Source of the DNA: Candidatus Nanopelagicales bacterium
GTDB lineage: Bacteria; Actinomycetota; Actinomycetes; S36-B12
NCBI GenBank assembly: GCA_030830865.1
Contig: JAURME010000010.1
Location: forward strand, 1-47,993
Direction of reading: 5' to 3'
Length of the DNA: 47,993 nt
The number at the start of each line of letters is the position of its first letter. The first letter of the stretch is position 1. The notes beneath the pieces were generated by a model. It saw nothing but the letters and a program-made list of their open reading frames with translations. It ran no database searches and was not told where the DNA came from. Made by a program: the position numbers and the translations under genes. Of this stretch, positions 19,388 to 29,648 are shown one piece after another.

Positions 19388-19993
19388 ATGGACATCGACA
19401 TGTCGTCCGTGCCGTGGGGCGTGTGGGGGGTACTCGCTGCGCTCGTCGGCTACCTCATCGGTTCCGTCAACCCCGCGGCCCTGGTGTCCCGCGCCCTCGG
19501 GGTCGACCTTCAGTCCGTCGGCTCCGGCAATCCCGGTGCCACCAATGTGGGACGCGCGCTTGGCCCTCGATGGGCCGTGCTCGTCGGCTTCCTCGACATC
19601 CTCAAGGGCTTCCTCCCCGCCGTCGCGTTCGGCGTGCTCGTCAGCCAGACCGCCGGGCAGGTCGCCGGTCTCGCCGCTGTCGTCGGGCACATCACTTCCC
19701 CCTACCTGCGCGGCCGTGGGGGCAAGGGCGTGGCGACGACGCTCGGGGCGATCCTGGGAGTCCAGCCCCTGCTCGCCATTCCCGTGCTCATCGCGTTCGG
19801 CATCGGCGTCGCGATCTGGCATCGCGTCGGCATCGGCGCCGTCGTCGGAGCGCTGACCCTCATGGCCGCGGGCGTGGTCGGCTGGGCACTGGGTTGGACC
19901 GACGTCACCGACATGTGGTTCGCGATCCTGCTCGGCCTGCTCGTGCTCGGTCGGCACGCCGGCAACATCCGACGGGCCCTGTCGGGCTCGTAG
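19388..19993 (+). CDS. plsY: Acyl-phosphate glycerol-3-phosphate acyltransferase
   Basis: GYLIGSVNPAALVSRALGVDLQSVGSGNPGATNVGRALG, RGRGGKGVATTLGA. Confidence 0.96.
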   Translation: MDIDMSSVPWGVWGVLAALVGYLIGSVNPAALVSRALGVDLQSVGSGNPGATNVGRALGPRWAVLVGFLDILKGFLPAVAFGVLVSQTAGQVAGLAAVVGHITSPYLRGRGGKGVATTLGAILGVQPLLAIPVLIAFGIGVAIWHRVGIGAVVGALTLMAAGVVGWALGWTDVTDMWFAILLGLLVLGRHAGNIRRALSGS

Positions 19994-20020
19994 TCAGGCC
20001 CGGGCGGTTCCGTCAGGGGG

Positions 20021-20058
20021 TTGTCCCCAGTCGCACACCGTGTGGTCGATCATCCACA
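20021..20058. promoter_or_regulatory. Pair of DnaA-box-like 9-mers upstream of comEA
   Basis: TTGTCCCCA (20021-20029) and TCATCCACA (20050-20058), each 8/9 to TTGTCCACA or TTATCCACA. Confidence 0.3.
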
Positions 20059-20109
20059 GGCCGCTCGTCATCCATTCCGACCGGCACCGGGCACTCCTAG
20101 CGTCGCGAC

Positions 20110-20934
20110 ATGACGTGGCGTGAGCATGCGAGGCAGGCTGCGGAGCGGCGCCTGCGAAGCCTTGCAGTGGACGGCGCGGAGCCGCGGGGTCTCCCGGACC
20201 CGACTCCCGTAGCCGAGGTCGACGAGGACGCGGCGAACGACCGGGTGCGCATCCGCACCGGCCCGTGGTCGAGTGCCGCCGTGCGGGGGCTCGCCTTGCT
20301 GACGTTGATCGCGATCGCGGTGGCCGGCTACCTCCTGTGGCAGGCCCAGCCACGATCGGTGGCCCCGGTGCCGGAGGTCATGGCCGTCGGCGAGCCCATC
20401 ACCGGAAACCTCCCGGAGGAGGTCGATCATCCGGTGGCCGCGGTACCTGAGTCCGAGCCTGCGCCCGAACCTGTCCCACCGACGGCACCCGGGGGGTCCT
20501 TGCCACCCGATGTCATCGTCCACGTCGCCGGCCAGGTGGCCCACCCCGGGCTCGTGCGCCTTCCCGGCGGATCGCGCGTCGCGGACGCGGTGGAGGCAGC
20601 GGGCGGCGTCACCAGACCACGGGCGGCCGACTCCGTGAACCTGGCGCGGCTCGTCGTCGACGGTGAGCAGATCGTGGTCGGTGGATCCGCCGGAGCCGGG
20701 GGCACTGGGGGTGCATCGGTGCCCGATCCCGGGACGCCCGGTGCGCCGCTGGACCTCAACTCCGCGACCGTGGAGCAGTTCGACTCCCTGCCCGGCGTGG
20801 GGCCGGTGATCGCCGGACGCATCGTCGAGTGGCGCACCGTGCACGGTCGATTCCGCTCTATCGAGGAGCTGGCCGAGGTCTCCGGCATCGGTGAGGCGAT
20901 TCTCGCGAACCTGCGACCGCTGGTCCGCCTGTGA
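20110..20934 (+). CDS. comEA: ComEA-like protein (TM + SLBB + helix-hairpin-helix)
   Basis: VIVHVAGQVAHPGLVRLPGGSRVADAVEAAGGVT (SLBB); LDLNSATVEQFDSLPGVGPVIAGRIVEWRTVHGRFRSIEELAEVSGIG (HhH). Confidence 0.93.
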   Translation: MTWREHARQAAERRLRSLAVDGAEPRGLPDPTPVAEVDEDAANDRVRIRTGPWSSAAVRGLALLTLIAIAVAGYLLWQAQPRSVAPVPEVMAVGEPITGNLPEEVDHPVAAVPESEPAPEPVPPTAPGGSLPPDVIVHVAGQVAHPGLVRLPGGSRVADAVEAAGGVTRPRAADSVNLARLVVDGEQIVVGGSAGAGGTGGASVPDPGTPGAPLDLNSATVEQFDSLPGVGPVIAGRIVEWRTVHGRFRSIEELAEVSGIGEAILANLRPLVRL

Positions 20935-23336
20935 TCGACGCCCGCCTTCTTGTTCCCGCGGGTGCCCTGTGGCTGGGGATCGCACTGACGTTGGCATGGG
21001 GGCAGGTGGCCAGTGCTGTGTTGGCGTTCGCCGGCCTTGTCGTCGGAGCCGTCAGCGTCGTCGGAGCCGTCAGGGTGGGGCGGGGTCGACGAACCCCGGC
21101 CGGGGGACCGGTGCTCCTCGGCGCAGTGTTCGCCCTTCTGGGCGTCGCGGCCGCGATCGCACTCCCGTGGAGGCTGGAGCCGTCGCCGATTGACGGGTGG
21201 ATCGCCGAGCGTGCGACGGTCACCGTCGTGCTCACGGTCACCGGGGACGTCCGCACACGACCGGCGGGGCGCAGCGGCGCATGGTGGGCCGCGGGAGACC
21301 AGTCGGTCCGCGCCACCACCTCCTCGTGGACGGCTCGAGGGCAGGTCGTCGAGGCCCGTCTGCCGATCCTGCTCAGGATGGACGCGGAGGTGCCGGTCCC
21401 CGCCCGTGGTGCGCAGGTCGAGGTGACCGGCCGGCTGTCCGCGCTACCGGAGGTGACCGGCCTGGCGGCGGAGGTGCGGGCGGGAGCCGGTTCCTGGGCC
21501 CTTCTGTCCTCACCGGACCTGCTCGCCGAGACCGCCACGTCGATGCGGGCGGGGCTGTCGGACTCACTGTCCCGGGCGCCGCCGTCGGCCGCCTCCGTCG
21601 TGCGAGGTCTGACCCTCGGGGACGAGGAGGGGCAGCCGGAGGAACTGGCGCAGGACATGCGAGCCAGTGGACTGGCGCACCTCATGGCCGTCAGCGGCGG
21701 CAACGTGGCGATCGTCGTCGGGGTCGTCGTCGGGGCGGCCGTCCTCGCCGGTGTACCCCTGCTCGGTCGGGCCCTCCTGGGCGGCATGGCCGTCCTCTTC
21801 TACGCCTACCTCGTCGGCCTCGAACCCAGCGTGCTCCGGGCGTCCGTCATGGGCGTCATCGCGCTGCTCGGGGTCATGGCCGGGGGTCGGCGCCCTGGGC
21901 CGTCCATCCTCGGCATCGCCGTGCTCGTCCTACTGCTCGCCATGCCGTGGCTCGCGCTGTCCTGGGGGTTCGCGCTGTCGTGCGCCGCCACGGCGGGGAT
22001 CCTGTTGGTCGCCCCGATCCTCATGACCAGCATCTCCCGGCGCGTGCCGCGATGCCCCAGACTCGTGGTCCAGGCGATCGCCCTCACCGTCGCCGCCCAG
22101 GTGGCGACGCTCCCCATCCTCGTGGCGATGGGTGGAGCCGCCGGCTGGGTGGCGGTCCCGGCCAATCTGGCAGCCATGCCGTTCGTGGCGCCGGTGACGA
22201 TCCTCGGGCTGCTCACGGCGTCCGTCTCGCCCCTCGCGCCGCAGGTGGGCGATCTGCTCGGGTCCGTGGCCGCCTGGCCGGCCGGTGCGATCGCCTGGAT
22301 CGCCTCCGCCGCGCCGCGACTCCCACTGGCCGACTGGCCCGTCGGGGCGTCGTGGCCGAGCGGCTGGCCGGGGGTCCTCCTCGTCGGCCTTCTCGCCCTG
22401 GCGGCGCTCGTCCTCGCACGTTTGCGGCGCACCCGGGTCTGGAATGGCATCCCGCGAGTCCTCCGGTGGTCGATCGCCGCCGTCTCGGCAGCCATGGTCG
22501 TGGTGCTCGTCACGCGACCGCCGTCGCTCCGGGGCTGGCCGCCGCCGGACTGGCTCGTCATCATGTGCGACGTCGGTCAGGGGGACGGGCTGCTCCTGAA
22601 CGCCGGGGGCCACGCGGCAGTCGTCGTCGACGTCGGGGTCGACCCGGACGCGATCGACCGATGTCTGACGGACGCGGGGGTGACAACTGTGCCGGCCGTC
22701 GTCCTGACGCACTTCCACGCCGACCATGTCGGCGGCCTCGCCGGCGTCACCCGCGGACGGTCCGTAGGAACGGTGCTGTCGTCGCCGTTTCTGGAACCCC
22801 GTGATCAGTCCTCACTCGCCCGCAAGGCGGCCCAGGAGGCCGGCCTGATGCTGGAGACCATCTCCGCTGGGGACGCTCGACGGGTCGGTGATGTGTCGTG
22901 GCGCGCCCTGTGGCCGCGTCGCGTGATCCGGTCCGGGTCGCTGCCCAACAACGCCAGCGTCGTGCTCCTCGCTGTAGTCCGTGATGTTCCCGTCCTTCTC
23001 ACCGGGGACATCGAGCCGGAGGCCCAGGGTGCTCTGCTCGACGACGTTCGAGGGCTGGACCCGGGCATCGTGAAGGTTCCGCATCATGGCTCCCGGCACC
23101 AGCTGCGAGCCTTCGCCGACCTGGTGCGCGCACCGATCGCCCTGGTCAGCGTCGGTGCCGACAACGAGTACGGCCACCCCGACGTGGAGACCTCCTCCTG
23201 GTACTCGGTGCCAGGGGGCCTCCTACTGCGCTCGGACGAGGCCGGTGATGTGGCCGTCGTCGCGAATATCGGTGGTGGATCGGAGGGGACCGGCCTCGGT
23301 GTCGTCGTCCGAGATGGCATGCTTCCCTCATCATGA
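20931..23336 (+). CDS. comEC: ComEC/Rec2 family DNA uptake channel-like protein with metallo-beta-lactamase domain
   Basis: HLMAVSGGNVAIVVG (ComEC core), multiple TMs, CDVGQGDGLLL, LTHFHADHVGGL, VPHHGS. Confidence 0.95.
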   Translation: MIDARLLVPAGALWLGIALTLAWGQVASAVLAFAGLVVGAVSVVGAVRVGRGRRTPAGGPVLLGAVFALLGVAAAIALPWRLEPSPIDGWIAERATVTVVLTVTGDVRTRPAGRSGAWWAAGDQSVRATTSSWTARGQVVEARLPILLRMDAEVPVPARGAQVEVTGRLSALPEVTGLAAEVRAGAGSWALLSSPDLLAETATSMRAGLSDSLSRAPPSAASVVRGLTLGDEEGQPEELAQDMRASGLAHLMAVSGGNVAIVVGVVVGAAVLAGVPLLGRALLGGMAVLFYAYLVGLEPSVLRASVMGVIALLGVMAGGRRPGPSILGIAVLVLLLAMPWLALSWGFALSCAATAGILLVAPILMTSISRRVPRCPRLVVQAIALTVAAQVATLPILVAMGGAAGWVAVPANLAAMPFVAPVTILGLLTASVSPLAPQVGDLLGSVAAWPAGAIAWIASAAPRLPLADWPVGASWPSGWPGVLLVGLLALAALVLARLRRTRVWNGIPRVLRWSIAAVSAAMVVVLVTRPPSLRGWPPPDWLVIMCDVGQGDGLLLNAGGHAAVVVDVGVDPDAIDRCLTDAGVTTVPAVVLTHFHADHVGGLAGVTRGRSVGTVLSSPFLEPRDQSSLARKAAQEAGLMLETISAGDARRVGDVSWRALWPRRVIRSGSLPNNASVVLLAVVRDVPVLLTGDIEPEAQGALLDDVRGLDPGIVKVPHHGSRHQLRAFADLVRAPIALVSVGADNEYGHPDVETSSWYSVPGGLLLRSDEAGDVAVVANIGGGSEGTGLGVVVRDGMLPSS
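21039..21074 (+). repeat. Two tandem copies of an 18-bp unit (gtcgtcggagccgtcag[c/g]) within comEC
   Basis: 17/18 identity, in frame, encoding VVGAVS-VVGAVR. Confidence 0.8.
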
Positions 23337-24322
23337 GTCCTCCGACGATCACGCTCGCCATCGGAGCCGAGACCGTGCTGGTCGAGCGGGCTGTGTCAGC
23401 CGTCGTGAACCAGGCTCGACGCGCCGATCCGGGGATCCAGCGCACGATCATCTCGGCTGCCGCCGAGGATGCTTCGCACGCATTGCGCGAGGCCGCCGCA
23501 CCGAACCTCTTCGGTGATGCCGGCATCGTGATCATCGAGGGAGTCGATGGCGCCGACGATGCGATGGCCACGGTTATCCGCGATATGCTCGCCGACCTGC
23601 CTGACGCGACGTACCTGGTCTTCACCCACCCCGGAGGCACCAAGGGCAAGGCACTGCTCGATGCCATCCGGGCCGCGGGTGCCGAGCAGGTCGACTGCCC
23701 GACGCTGAAGAAGGGGCGTTCGACCGTCGACTTCCTGACCAAGGAGTTCGCCCGGCACAAGCGGAAGGTCACCGCGGATGCCGTCGCCGTCATGTACGAG
23801 GCGATTGGTCACGATCTCGGGCTGCTGTGTGGCGCGGTGAGTCAGCTGTGCGCGGACATCGAGGGGGATCCCATCACCGCGGACGCTGTGCACGACTACT
23901 TCGCCGGGGTGGCGGAGGTGTCGGGGTTCGCTATCGCGGACGCCGTGTGGGACCGACGGCACGCCGAGGCACTCCGCATGCTCCGACAGGCGATGCTGGC
24001 GTCCGGCTCGTCCAGTCTGGGCCCGGCCACCGTCGCCTCCCTGGCCAGCGGCCTGCGCACCCTCGTTCGGGTCGGCGGAATGCCGCCGGGGGCATCCGAG
24101 GCCGACGTTGCCAGAGAAGCCGGGGTCCCGCCGTGGAAAGTCAACGCCCTCCGGCGCCAGTGGTCCCGCTGGTCCGGGGACCAGCGCCGACTCGCAGCGG
24201 CCGCTGTGGCGTTGGCAGAGGCTGATGCTGCGATGAAGGGCGGCGTGGGGGAGGGGACCAGCCTCGACGCGGACCAGAAGCTGCTGGCGATGGAGATCCT
24301 CGTCGCGGGCTCGGCCCGGTGA
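23333..24322 (+). CDS. holA: DNA polymerase III delta subunit
   Basis: Overlaps comEC by ATGA. LVFTHPGGTKGKALLDAIRAAGAEQVDCP, conserved comEC-holA-rpsT neighbourhood. Confidence 0.92.
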   Translation: MSPPTITLAIGAETVLVERAVSAVVNQARRADPGIQRTIISAAAEDASHALREAAAPNLFGDAGIVIIEGVDGADDAMATVIRDMLADLPDATYLVFTHPGGTKGKALLDAIRAAGAEQVDCPTLKKGRSTVDFLTKEFARHKRKVTADAVAVMYEAIGHDLGLLCGAVSQLCADIEGDPITADAVHDYFAGVAEVSGFAIADAVWDRRHAEALRMLRQAMLASGSSSLGPATVASLASGLRTLVRVGGMPPGASEADVAREAGVPPWKVNALRRQWSRWSGDQRRLAAAAVALAEADAAMKGGVGEGTSLDADQKLLAMEILVAGSAR

Positions 24323-24323
24323 C

Positions 24324-24914
24324 CTAGGTAGCAGGCCCCGCGAGGGCGGCGAGGCCGCCCGCGATGAAATCCAGGACGAGATCGGTCTCCCGGTCCGCCG
24401 ATGCCATCCCGGCCTCGATGCGGGTGATCGACGCATCGACGGCACCCCAGACGAACGACGATGCTGGGACCGGGTCGTCGATCCCCAGGTCAGCGATCGC
24501 GGCGGTCAGGGGCTGAATGAGGTCGCGGTGCTGGGCCTGCACCTGAGCCCGTCGGGTCGCCGGAAGCTCGATGGCTCCCGCGGCCCGCACGAGGGCGTGG
24601 CGCCCATCGGCCACGTACGTGAGGACCTCGCGGACCCAGGCGCGGATGCGGTCCATGGGGTCCTCGACGTCCGTGGTGGCCTCGACCAGAGCGGTGCTCC
24701 ACGCTCCCAGCTCGTCGACCAGCACATCGGCGATGAGGTCAGCGGCGCTGCGGTAGTACTCGTAGACGGCCGAGCGCGACAGCCCCACCTCGGTCGCGAC
24801 CTCGGCCACCGTGAAGTTGCCCTCCCGGAGGATGAGCGTGGCGGCGGCCTCGAGGAGAGCGGTACGGCGCTGCTCGCGGTGCTCGGCGACGGTCGGGGCT
24901 GAGATCTTGGGCAT
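24324..24914 (-). CDS. TetR family transcriptional regulator
   Basis: EHREQRRTALLEAAATLILREGNFTVAEVATEVGLSRSAVYEYYRSAADLIADVL (TetR N-terminal HTH). Confidence 0.93.
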   Translation of the reverse strand: MPKISAPTVAEHREQRRTALLEAAATLILREGNFTVAEVATEVGLSRSAVYEYYRSAADLIADVLVDELGAWSTALVEATTDVEDPMDRIRAWVREVLTYVADGRHALVRAAGAIELPATRRAQVQAQHRDLIQPLTAAIADLGIDDPVPASSFVWGAVDASITRIEAGMASADRETDLVLDFIAGGLAALAGPAT

Positions 24915-24967
24915 GGGGAGAGGGTACGCCACCCTGTGCCGGTGGGCCGATCGTGCGCCGTGGGCGG

Positions 24968-25000
24968 AAAAAGCAGAAGGCGCCCCGGAGGGCGCCTTCT
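24968..25000 (-). terminator. Intrinsic terminator of rpsT
   Basis: On the minus strand: AGAAGGCGCCC-tccg-GGGCGCCTTCT then gcTTTTT; 11-bp perfect stem, 4-nt loop, 5-T tract. Confidence 0.9.
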
Positions 25001-25015
25001 GGACGTGCGGAATGT

Positions 25016-25276
25016 CTAGAGGGCAGCGGCCTTCTTGGAGATGGCCGACTTGCGGTTGGCGGCCTGCTTGGCGTGGATGACGCCCTTGCTGCTGGCCTTG
25101 TCCAGTGCGCGGTTGGCCTCGCGGGCCAGGTCCTGGGCCTCGGCGGTGTTGCCGGCGTCGGCGGCTTCATGGAACTTGCGGACAGCCGTCTTCAGGGCGG
25201 ACTTGACCGACTTGTTGCGCAGGCGCGCCTTTTCATTGGTGCGGATGCGCTTCATCTGCGACTTGATGTTCGCCAC
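25016..25276 (-). CDS. rpsT: 30S ribosomal protein S20
   Basis: [35 protein letters not shown]. Confidence 0.97.
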   Translation of the reverse strand: MANIKSQMKRIRTNEKARLRNKSVKSALKTAVRKFHEAADAGNTAEAQDLAREANRALDKASSKGVIHAKQAANRKSAISKKAAAL

Positions 25277-25418
25277 GGGTCAACCTTCTCGATAGGACTG
25301 CGGTAGGAGTGCTGGAAAGACGTGGGGTGGAGCGGGTGGTCAAGCGACCCCCAAGAGTACCCGTAGGCTGGTCCTGAGCCAAAATCGGCCCCCAGTCGCC
25401 CCAGCAAGCACGATATCC

Positions 25419-27275
25419 ATGAGGAGCCCGGTGCCCGCCAACGCGCCCGCCCCGAAGCCCGGACGCACCGAACCGTCGGTGATCCGGAACTTCTGCATCA
25501 TCGCCCACATCGACCATGGCAAGTCGACGCTGGCCGACCGCATGCTCCAGCAGACCGGGGTCGTCGAGGAGCGGGCCATGCGAGCGCAGTACCTCGATCG
25601 CATGGACATCGAGCGCGAGCGGGGCATCACCATCAAGTCCCAGGCAGTCCGGCTGCCGTACCGGGCTGCCGACGGCTCCGACTACGTCCTCAACATGATC
25701 GACACCCCCGGGCACGTCGACTTCACCTACGAGGTCTCACGGTCGCTCGCCGCCTGCGAGGGAGCCGTGCTGCTGGTCGACGCGGCCCAGGGCATCGAGG
25801 CCCAGACCCTGGCCAACCTCTACCTCGCGCTGGAGACCGATCTCACGATCATCCCGGTGCTGAACAAGATCGACCTGCCGGCGGCGCAGCCGGAGAAGTA
25901 CGCCGCGGAGCTCGCCCACCTGATCGGCTGCTCCCCGGACGACGTCCTCCTCGTCTCGGCAAAGACCGGGCTCGGTGTCAATGCGCTCCTCGAGCGGATC
26001 ATCGAGCAGATCCCGGCACCTATCGGCGACGCCGACGCCCCGGCGCGCGCGATGATCTTCGACTCCGTCTACGACACCTACCGCGGGGTCGTGACATATG
26101 TCCGCGTCATCGACGGCCACATCTCGACCCGCGAGCGGATCCAGATGATGTCGACGGGTGCGGTCCATGAGCTCCTCGAGGTCGGCGTCATCTCTCCCGA
26201 GCCGATGCCCGCCGAGGGCCTCGGGGTCGGTGAGGTCGGCTACCTCATCACCGGGGTGAAGGACGTCCGGCAGTCGCGCGTCGGTGACACCGTGACCACG
26301 GAGCGCAAGGGTGCGACCGAGGCGCTGGGCGGGTATCAGGATCCCAAACCGATGGTCTTCTCGGGGCTGTACCCGATCGATGGATCGGACTACCCCGAAC
26401 TGCGCGATGCCCTCGACAAGCTCAAGCTGAACGACGCCGCGCTCATCTACGAGCCGGAGACGTCACTGGCCCTCGGCTTCGGCTTCCGCTGCGGCTTCCT
26501 TGGCCTGCTGCACATGGAGATCGTCCGCGAGCGACTGGAGCGGGAGGCCAACCTCGACCTCATCTCGACGGCTCCGAACGTCATCTACCGGGTGGTGCGC
26601 GATGATGGCAGCGAGATCGTCGTCACGAATCCCAGTGAGTTCCCGACGCAGAAGGTGTCGCGCATCTTCGAGCCGATCGTGAAGTCGACGATCATCCTGC
26701 CCAGCGAGTTCGTCGGCACGGTCATGGAACTGTGCCAGCAGCGTCGGGGCAGCCTGCTCGGCATGGACTACCTGTCCGAGGATCGCGTCGAGATGCGGTA
26801 CACACTGCCGCTGGCAGAGATCGTGTTCGACTTCTTCGACGCCCTGAAGTCCCGGACGCGCGGGTACGCCTCGCTGGACTACGAACTGTCCGGTGAGCAG
26901 GAGGCCGACCTCGTGAAGGTCGACATCCTGCTGCACGGCGATCCGGTCGACGCGTTCAGTGCCATCGTTCACCGGGACAAGGCGATGAGCTACGGCACGA
27001 TGATGACGTCCAAGCTCAAGGAGCTCATCCCGCGGCAGCAGTTCGAGGTTCCGATCCAGGCCGCCATCGGGTCGCGAGTCATCACCCGAGAGACGATTCG
27101 TGCGATCCGCAAGGACGTCCTCGCCAAGTGCTACGGCGGCGACATCTCCCGCAAGCGCAAGCTGCTGGAGAAGCAGAAGGAGGGCAAGAAGCGGATGAAG
27201 ATGGTCGGTCGGGTCGAGGTTCCGCAGGAGGCCTTTGTGGCAGCGCTCTCCACGACAGAGCCCCCGAAGAAGTAG
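25419..27275 (+). CDS. lepA: Elongation factor 4 (LepA)
   Basis: [47 protein letters not shown]-terminal [25 protein letters not shown]. Confidence 0.98.
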   Translation: MRSPVPANAPAPKPGRTEPSVIRNFCIIAHIDHGKSTLADRMLQQTGVVEERAMRAQYLDRMDIERERGITIKSQAVRLPYRAADGSDYVLNMIDTPGHVDFTYEVSRSLAACEGAVLLVDAAQGIEAQTLANLYLALETDLTIIPVLNKIDLPAAQPEKYAAELAHLIGCSPDDVLLVSAKTGLGVNALLERIIEQIPAPIGDADAPARAMIFDSVYDTYRGVVTYVRVIDGHISTRERIQMMSTGAVHELLEVGVISPEPMPAEGLGVGEVGYLITGVKDVRQSRVGDTVTTERKGATEALGGYQDPKPMVFSGLYPIDGSDYPELRDALDKLKLNDAALIYEPETSLALGFGFRCGFLGLLHMEIVRERLEREANLDLISTAPNVIYRVVRDDGSEIVVTNPSEFPTQKVSRIFEPIVKSTIILPSEFVGTVMELCQQRRGSLLGMDYLSEDRVEMRYTLPLAEIVFDFFDALKSRTRGYASLDYELSGEQEADLVKVDILLHGDPVDAFSAIVHRDKAMSYGTMMTSKLKELIPRQQFEVPIQAAIGSRVITRETIRAIRKDVLAKCYGGDISRKRKLLEKQKEGKKRMKMVGRVEVPQEAFVAALSTTEPPKK

Positions 27276-27277
27276 CG

Positions 27278-28405
27278 ATGGCCCCCAGCCTGGGGATGTA
27301 CGTCCACGTTCCGTTCTGCTCGAGCCGGTGCGGCTACTGCGACTTCAACACGTACACGGCCACCGAGTTGGGGAAGGACGTTCGGCGAGACACCTTTCAC
27401 GAGGTTCTAGTCGACGAGATTCGATACGCGCGATCGGTGCTGGGCGAGGATCCGCGGCCGGTGAGCACCGTTTTCGTCGGCGGCGGGACACCCACGTTGA
27501 TCGGTTCTGAGGGGCTCAACTCCGTACTCGTTGCGATCCGTGACGAGTTCGGGCTGGCGCACGACGCCGAGGTCACTACGGAGGCCAATCCAGACTCGGT
27601 CGATGCCGCGATGCTGGCTGAGCTCCTCGACGGGGGCTACACGCGGATCTCCTTGGGCATGCAGAGTTCGGCGCCCGCGGTTCTGCGGGTGCTCGATCGC
27701 ACCCACACCCCGGGGGCCAGCGTGAAGGCGGCGCGGACCGCCCGAGACATCGGGTTCCAGCACGTCAACCTCGACCTCATCTACGGCACTCCGGGTGAAA
27801 CCGACGATGATCTTCGCCGGACGCTGGACGACGTCCTCACCGCGGGCATCGATCATGTGTCGGCGTACTCGTTGATCGTGGAGGACGGCACTCCGCTGGC
27901 GCGTCGGGTTGCCCGCGGGGAGCTCCCGGCTCCCGATGACGATGTCATGGCAGAGCGCTACGTCCTGATCGATGATGCTCTGACCGCAGCTGGGTTGCAT
28001 TGGTACGAAGTTTCCAACTGGGCCGAGACGGGCGGAGAGTGCCGCCACAACCTCGCGTACTGGCGCAGTGACGACTGGTGGGGTGTCGGTCCAGGAGCCC
28101 ACAGCCATGTGGCGGGTGAGCGCTGGTGGAACACCAAGCACCCACGCACCTATGCCGAGCGGCTCTCTTCCGGCTCATCACCCGAAGACGGTCGTGAGGT
28201 GCTGGACGAGGAGCAGAGTCACACCGAGCGGGTCATGCTGGGTGTTCGCCTGGCCGAGGGGATCGCGGTCAGTGGTCTGACGGTGGATCCCGCACTGGTG
28301 ACAGAGGGTCTGATCGCTCCGGACGCCCTCGTGGGAGGAACAATCGTGCTGACGCGTCGAGGACGGCTGCTCGCGGACGCGGTGGTGCGCCGGTTGCTGG
28401 GCTGA
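27278..28405 (+). CDS. hemW: Radical SAM HemW (heme chaperone/oxygen-independent coproporphyrinogen oxidase-like)
   Basis: YVHVPFCSSRCGYCDFNTY (CxxxCxxC), VGGGTPTLI, ISLGMQSSAPAVLRVLDRTHTPG, NLDLIYGTPGE. Confidence 0.95.
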   Translation: MAPSLGMYVHVPFCSSRCGYCDFNTYTATELGKDVRRDTFHEVLVDEIRYARSVLGEDPRPVSTVFVGGGTPTLIGSEGLNSVLVAIRDEFGLAHDAEVTTEANPDSVDAAMLAELLDGGYTRISLGMQSSAPAVLRVLDRTHTPGASVKAARTARDIGFQHVNLDLIYGTPGETDDDLRRTLDDVLTAGIDHVSAYSLIVEDGTPLARRVARGELPAPDDDVMAERYVLIDDALTAAGLHWYEVSNWAETGGECRHNLAYWRSDDWWGVGPGAHSHVAGERWWNTKHPRTYAERLSSGSSPEDGREVLDEEQSHTERVMLGVRLAEGIAVSGLTVDPALVTEGLIAPDALVGGTIVLTRRGRLLADAVVRRLLG

Positions 28406-28450
28406 GGTCCCAGCGCCAGCGCCTCGCGACCCGTGCGGAAGGATCGGCGC

Positions 28451-28783
28451 ATGAGCACCGATGCCGATCACGGAGCAGCGACCGTCCGGCACGTCGTCCA
28501 CATCCGCCTCGAACCGACTCTGGACCTCGCGGTGCGCGATGCCCTGGAGGCGAGTCTCCAGCGCCTCGTCCGCGAGCACCCCCATGCCCTGACCGGATCG
28601 CTTCACCGTGACCTCGGCCGCCGGCCCCAGGCTCCCGTCTCAGCGACCTGGATGGTCGTCCTCGACTTCGCATCGATGGATGACTTCGAGGCCTACCTCG
28701 CACATCCGCTCCACCAGGACTTCCTCGCCGACCATCAGCCGTCCATGGCCTACATCAGCGCCATCCAGGTCCCGATCGGGTGA
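28451..28783 (+). CDS. Dabb (stress-responsive A/B barrel) domain protein
   Basis: VRHVVHIRLEPTLDL..., FASMDDFEAYLAHPLHQDFLADHQPSM. Confidence 0.8.
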   Translation: MSTDADHGAATVRHVVHIRLEPTLDLAVRDALEASLQRLVREHPHALTGSLHRDLGRRPQAPVSATWMVVLDFASMDDFEAYLAHPLHQDFLADHQPSMAYISAIQVPIG

Positions 28784-28856
28784 CTCTTGCGCGTGAGGGC
28801 GAAGCAGCGTAGGTTCCACGCTGACGGCCAGAGCGCCTGTCATTGAGGAGTGCACC

Positions 28857-29549
28857 ATGCCAGTGACCCGCCGTACCTTTCTCGCTGTTGCAGGTGCCTC
28901 CGCTGCCGGGGCAGTCGCCCTGGGCGCCGGATCCGCTGCCGCCATGGCCGCCGAGGGGCCCAGTGCTCGAGTCTCGCCGGCCGAGGCGTTGGAGAGGCTG
29001 AAGCGCGGCAACACCCGCGCCGCCAACGGACGCACCGTCCAGCGCAACTACTCGCCGCTGGCCCAGACGCCGGCGAAGGGCCAGGAACCGTTCGCGGCTG
29101 TCGTGTCCTGTGCCGACTCCCGCGTCGTTCCTGACACCGTCTTCGACATGGTGCCCGGAAACCTCTTCGTCGTGCGCAATGCCGGCAACTCCATCGAGGA
29201 GGTGGGGCTCGGCAGCCTTGAGTACGGAGTCGCAGTCCTGGGCGTGTCCCTCATCGTTGTGCTGGGTCACACCCGATGTGGAGCGGTGATCGCCACGGAG
29301 GACACCATCAAGACCGGCGAGATGCCACCACCCTCGATCGACAGCGTGGTGCAGGCGATCGAGCCCGCGCTCCTACCACTCCCCGCAGGCCATTCGATCG
29401 ACGACGCCATCGCCGCGAACGCCACGTACCAGGCACGCCAGGTGCAGGCCCTGAGCCCACTGATCGCCAAGGAGACCGCGGCAGGAACAGTCGGGATCGT
29501 CTCGGGCCTCTACGGGCTTGCCAGTGGCCGGGTGACCTGGCTGGCGTAG
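28857..29549 (+). CDS. Beta-class carbonic anhydrase with Tat-like signal peptide
   Basis: MPVTRRTFLAVAGASAAGAVALGAGSAAAMAAE (twin-Arg signal); zinc-site motifs VVSCADSRVVPD and VVLGHTRCGAV. Confidence 0.93.
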   Translation: MPVTRRTFLAVAGASAAGAVALGAGSAAAMAAEGPSARVSPAEALERLKRGNTRAANGRTVQRNYSPLAQTPAKGQEPFAAVVSCADSRVVPDTVFDMVPGNLFVVRNAGNSIEEVGLGSLEYGVAVLGVSLIVVLGHTRCGAVIATEDTIKTGEMPPPSIDSVVQAIEPALLPLPAGHSIDDAIAANATYQARQVQALSPLIAKETAAGTVGIVSGLYGLASGRVTWLA

Positions 29550-29597
29550 CCCGTCGACGCTGAGGCGTTCGGCGCAGCAGCCACCAACGGCGTACAC

Positions 29598-29624
29598 TTG
29601 GCACTCGCCGTCATGGAGTGCCAG
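29598..29624 (+). promoter_or_regulatory. CIRCE operator for HrcA, upstream of hrcA-dnaJ
   Basis: TTGGCACTC-N9-GAGTGCCAG (8/9 symmetric); TACACT -10-like at 29593-29598 just upstream. Confidence 0.9.
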
Positions 29625-29648
29625 ATCGTCGAGGTGGGGTGAGGTCGC

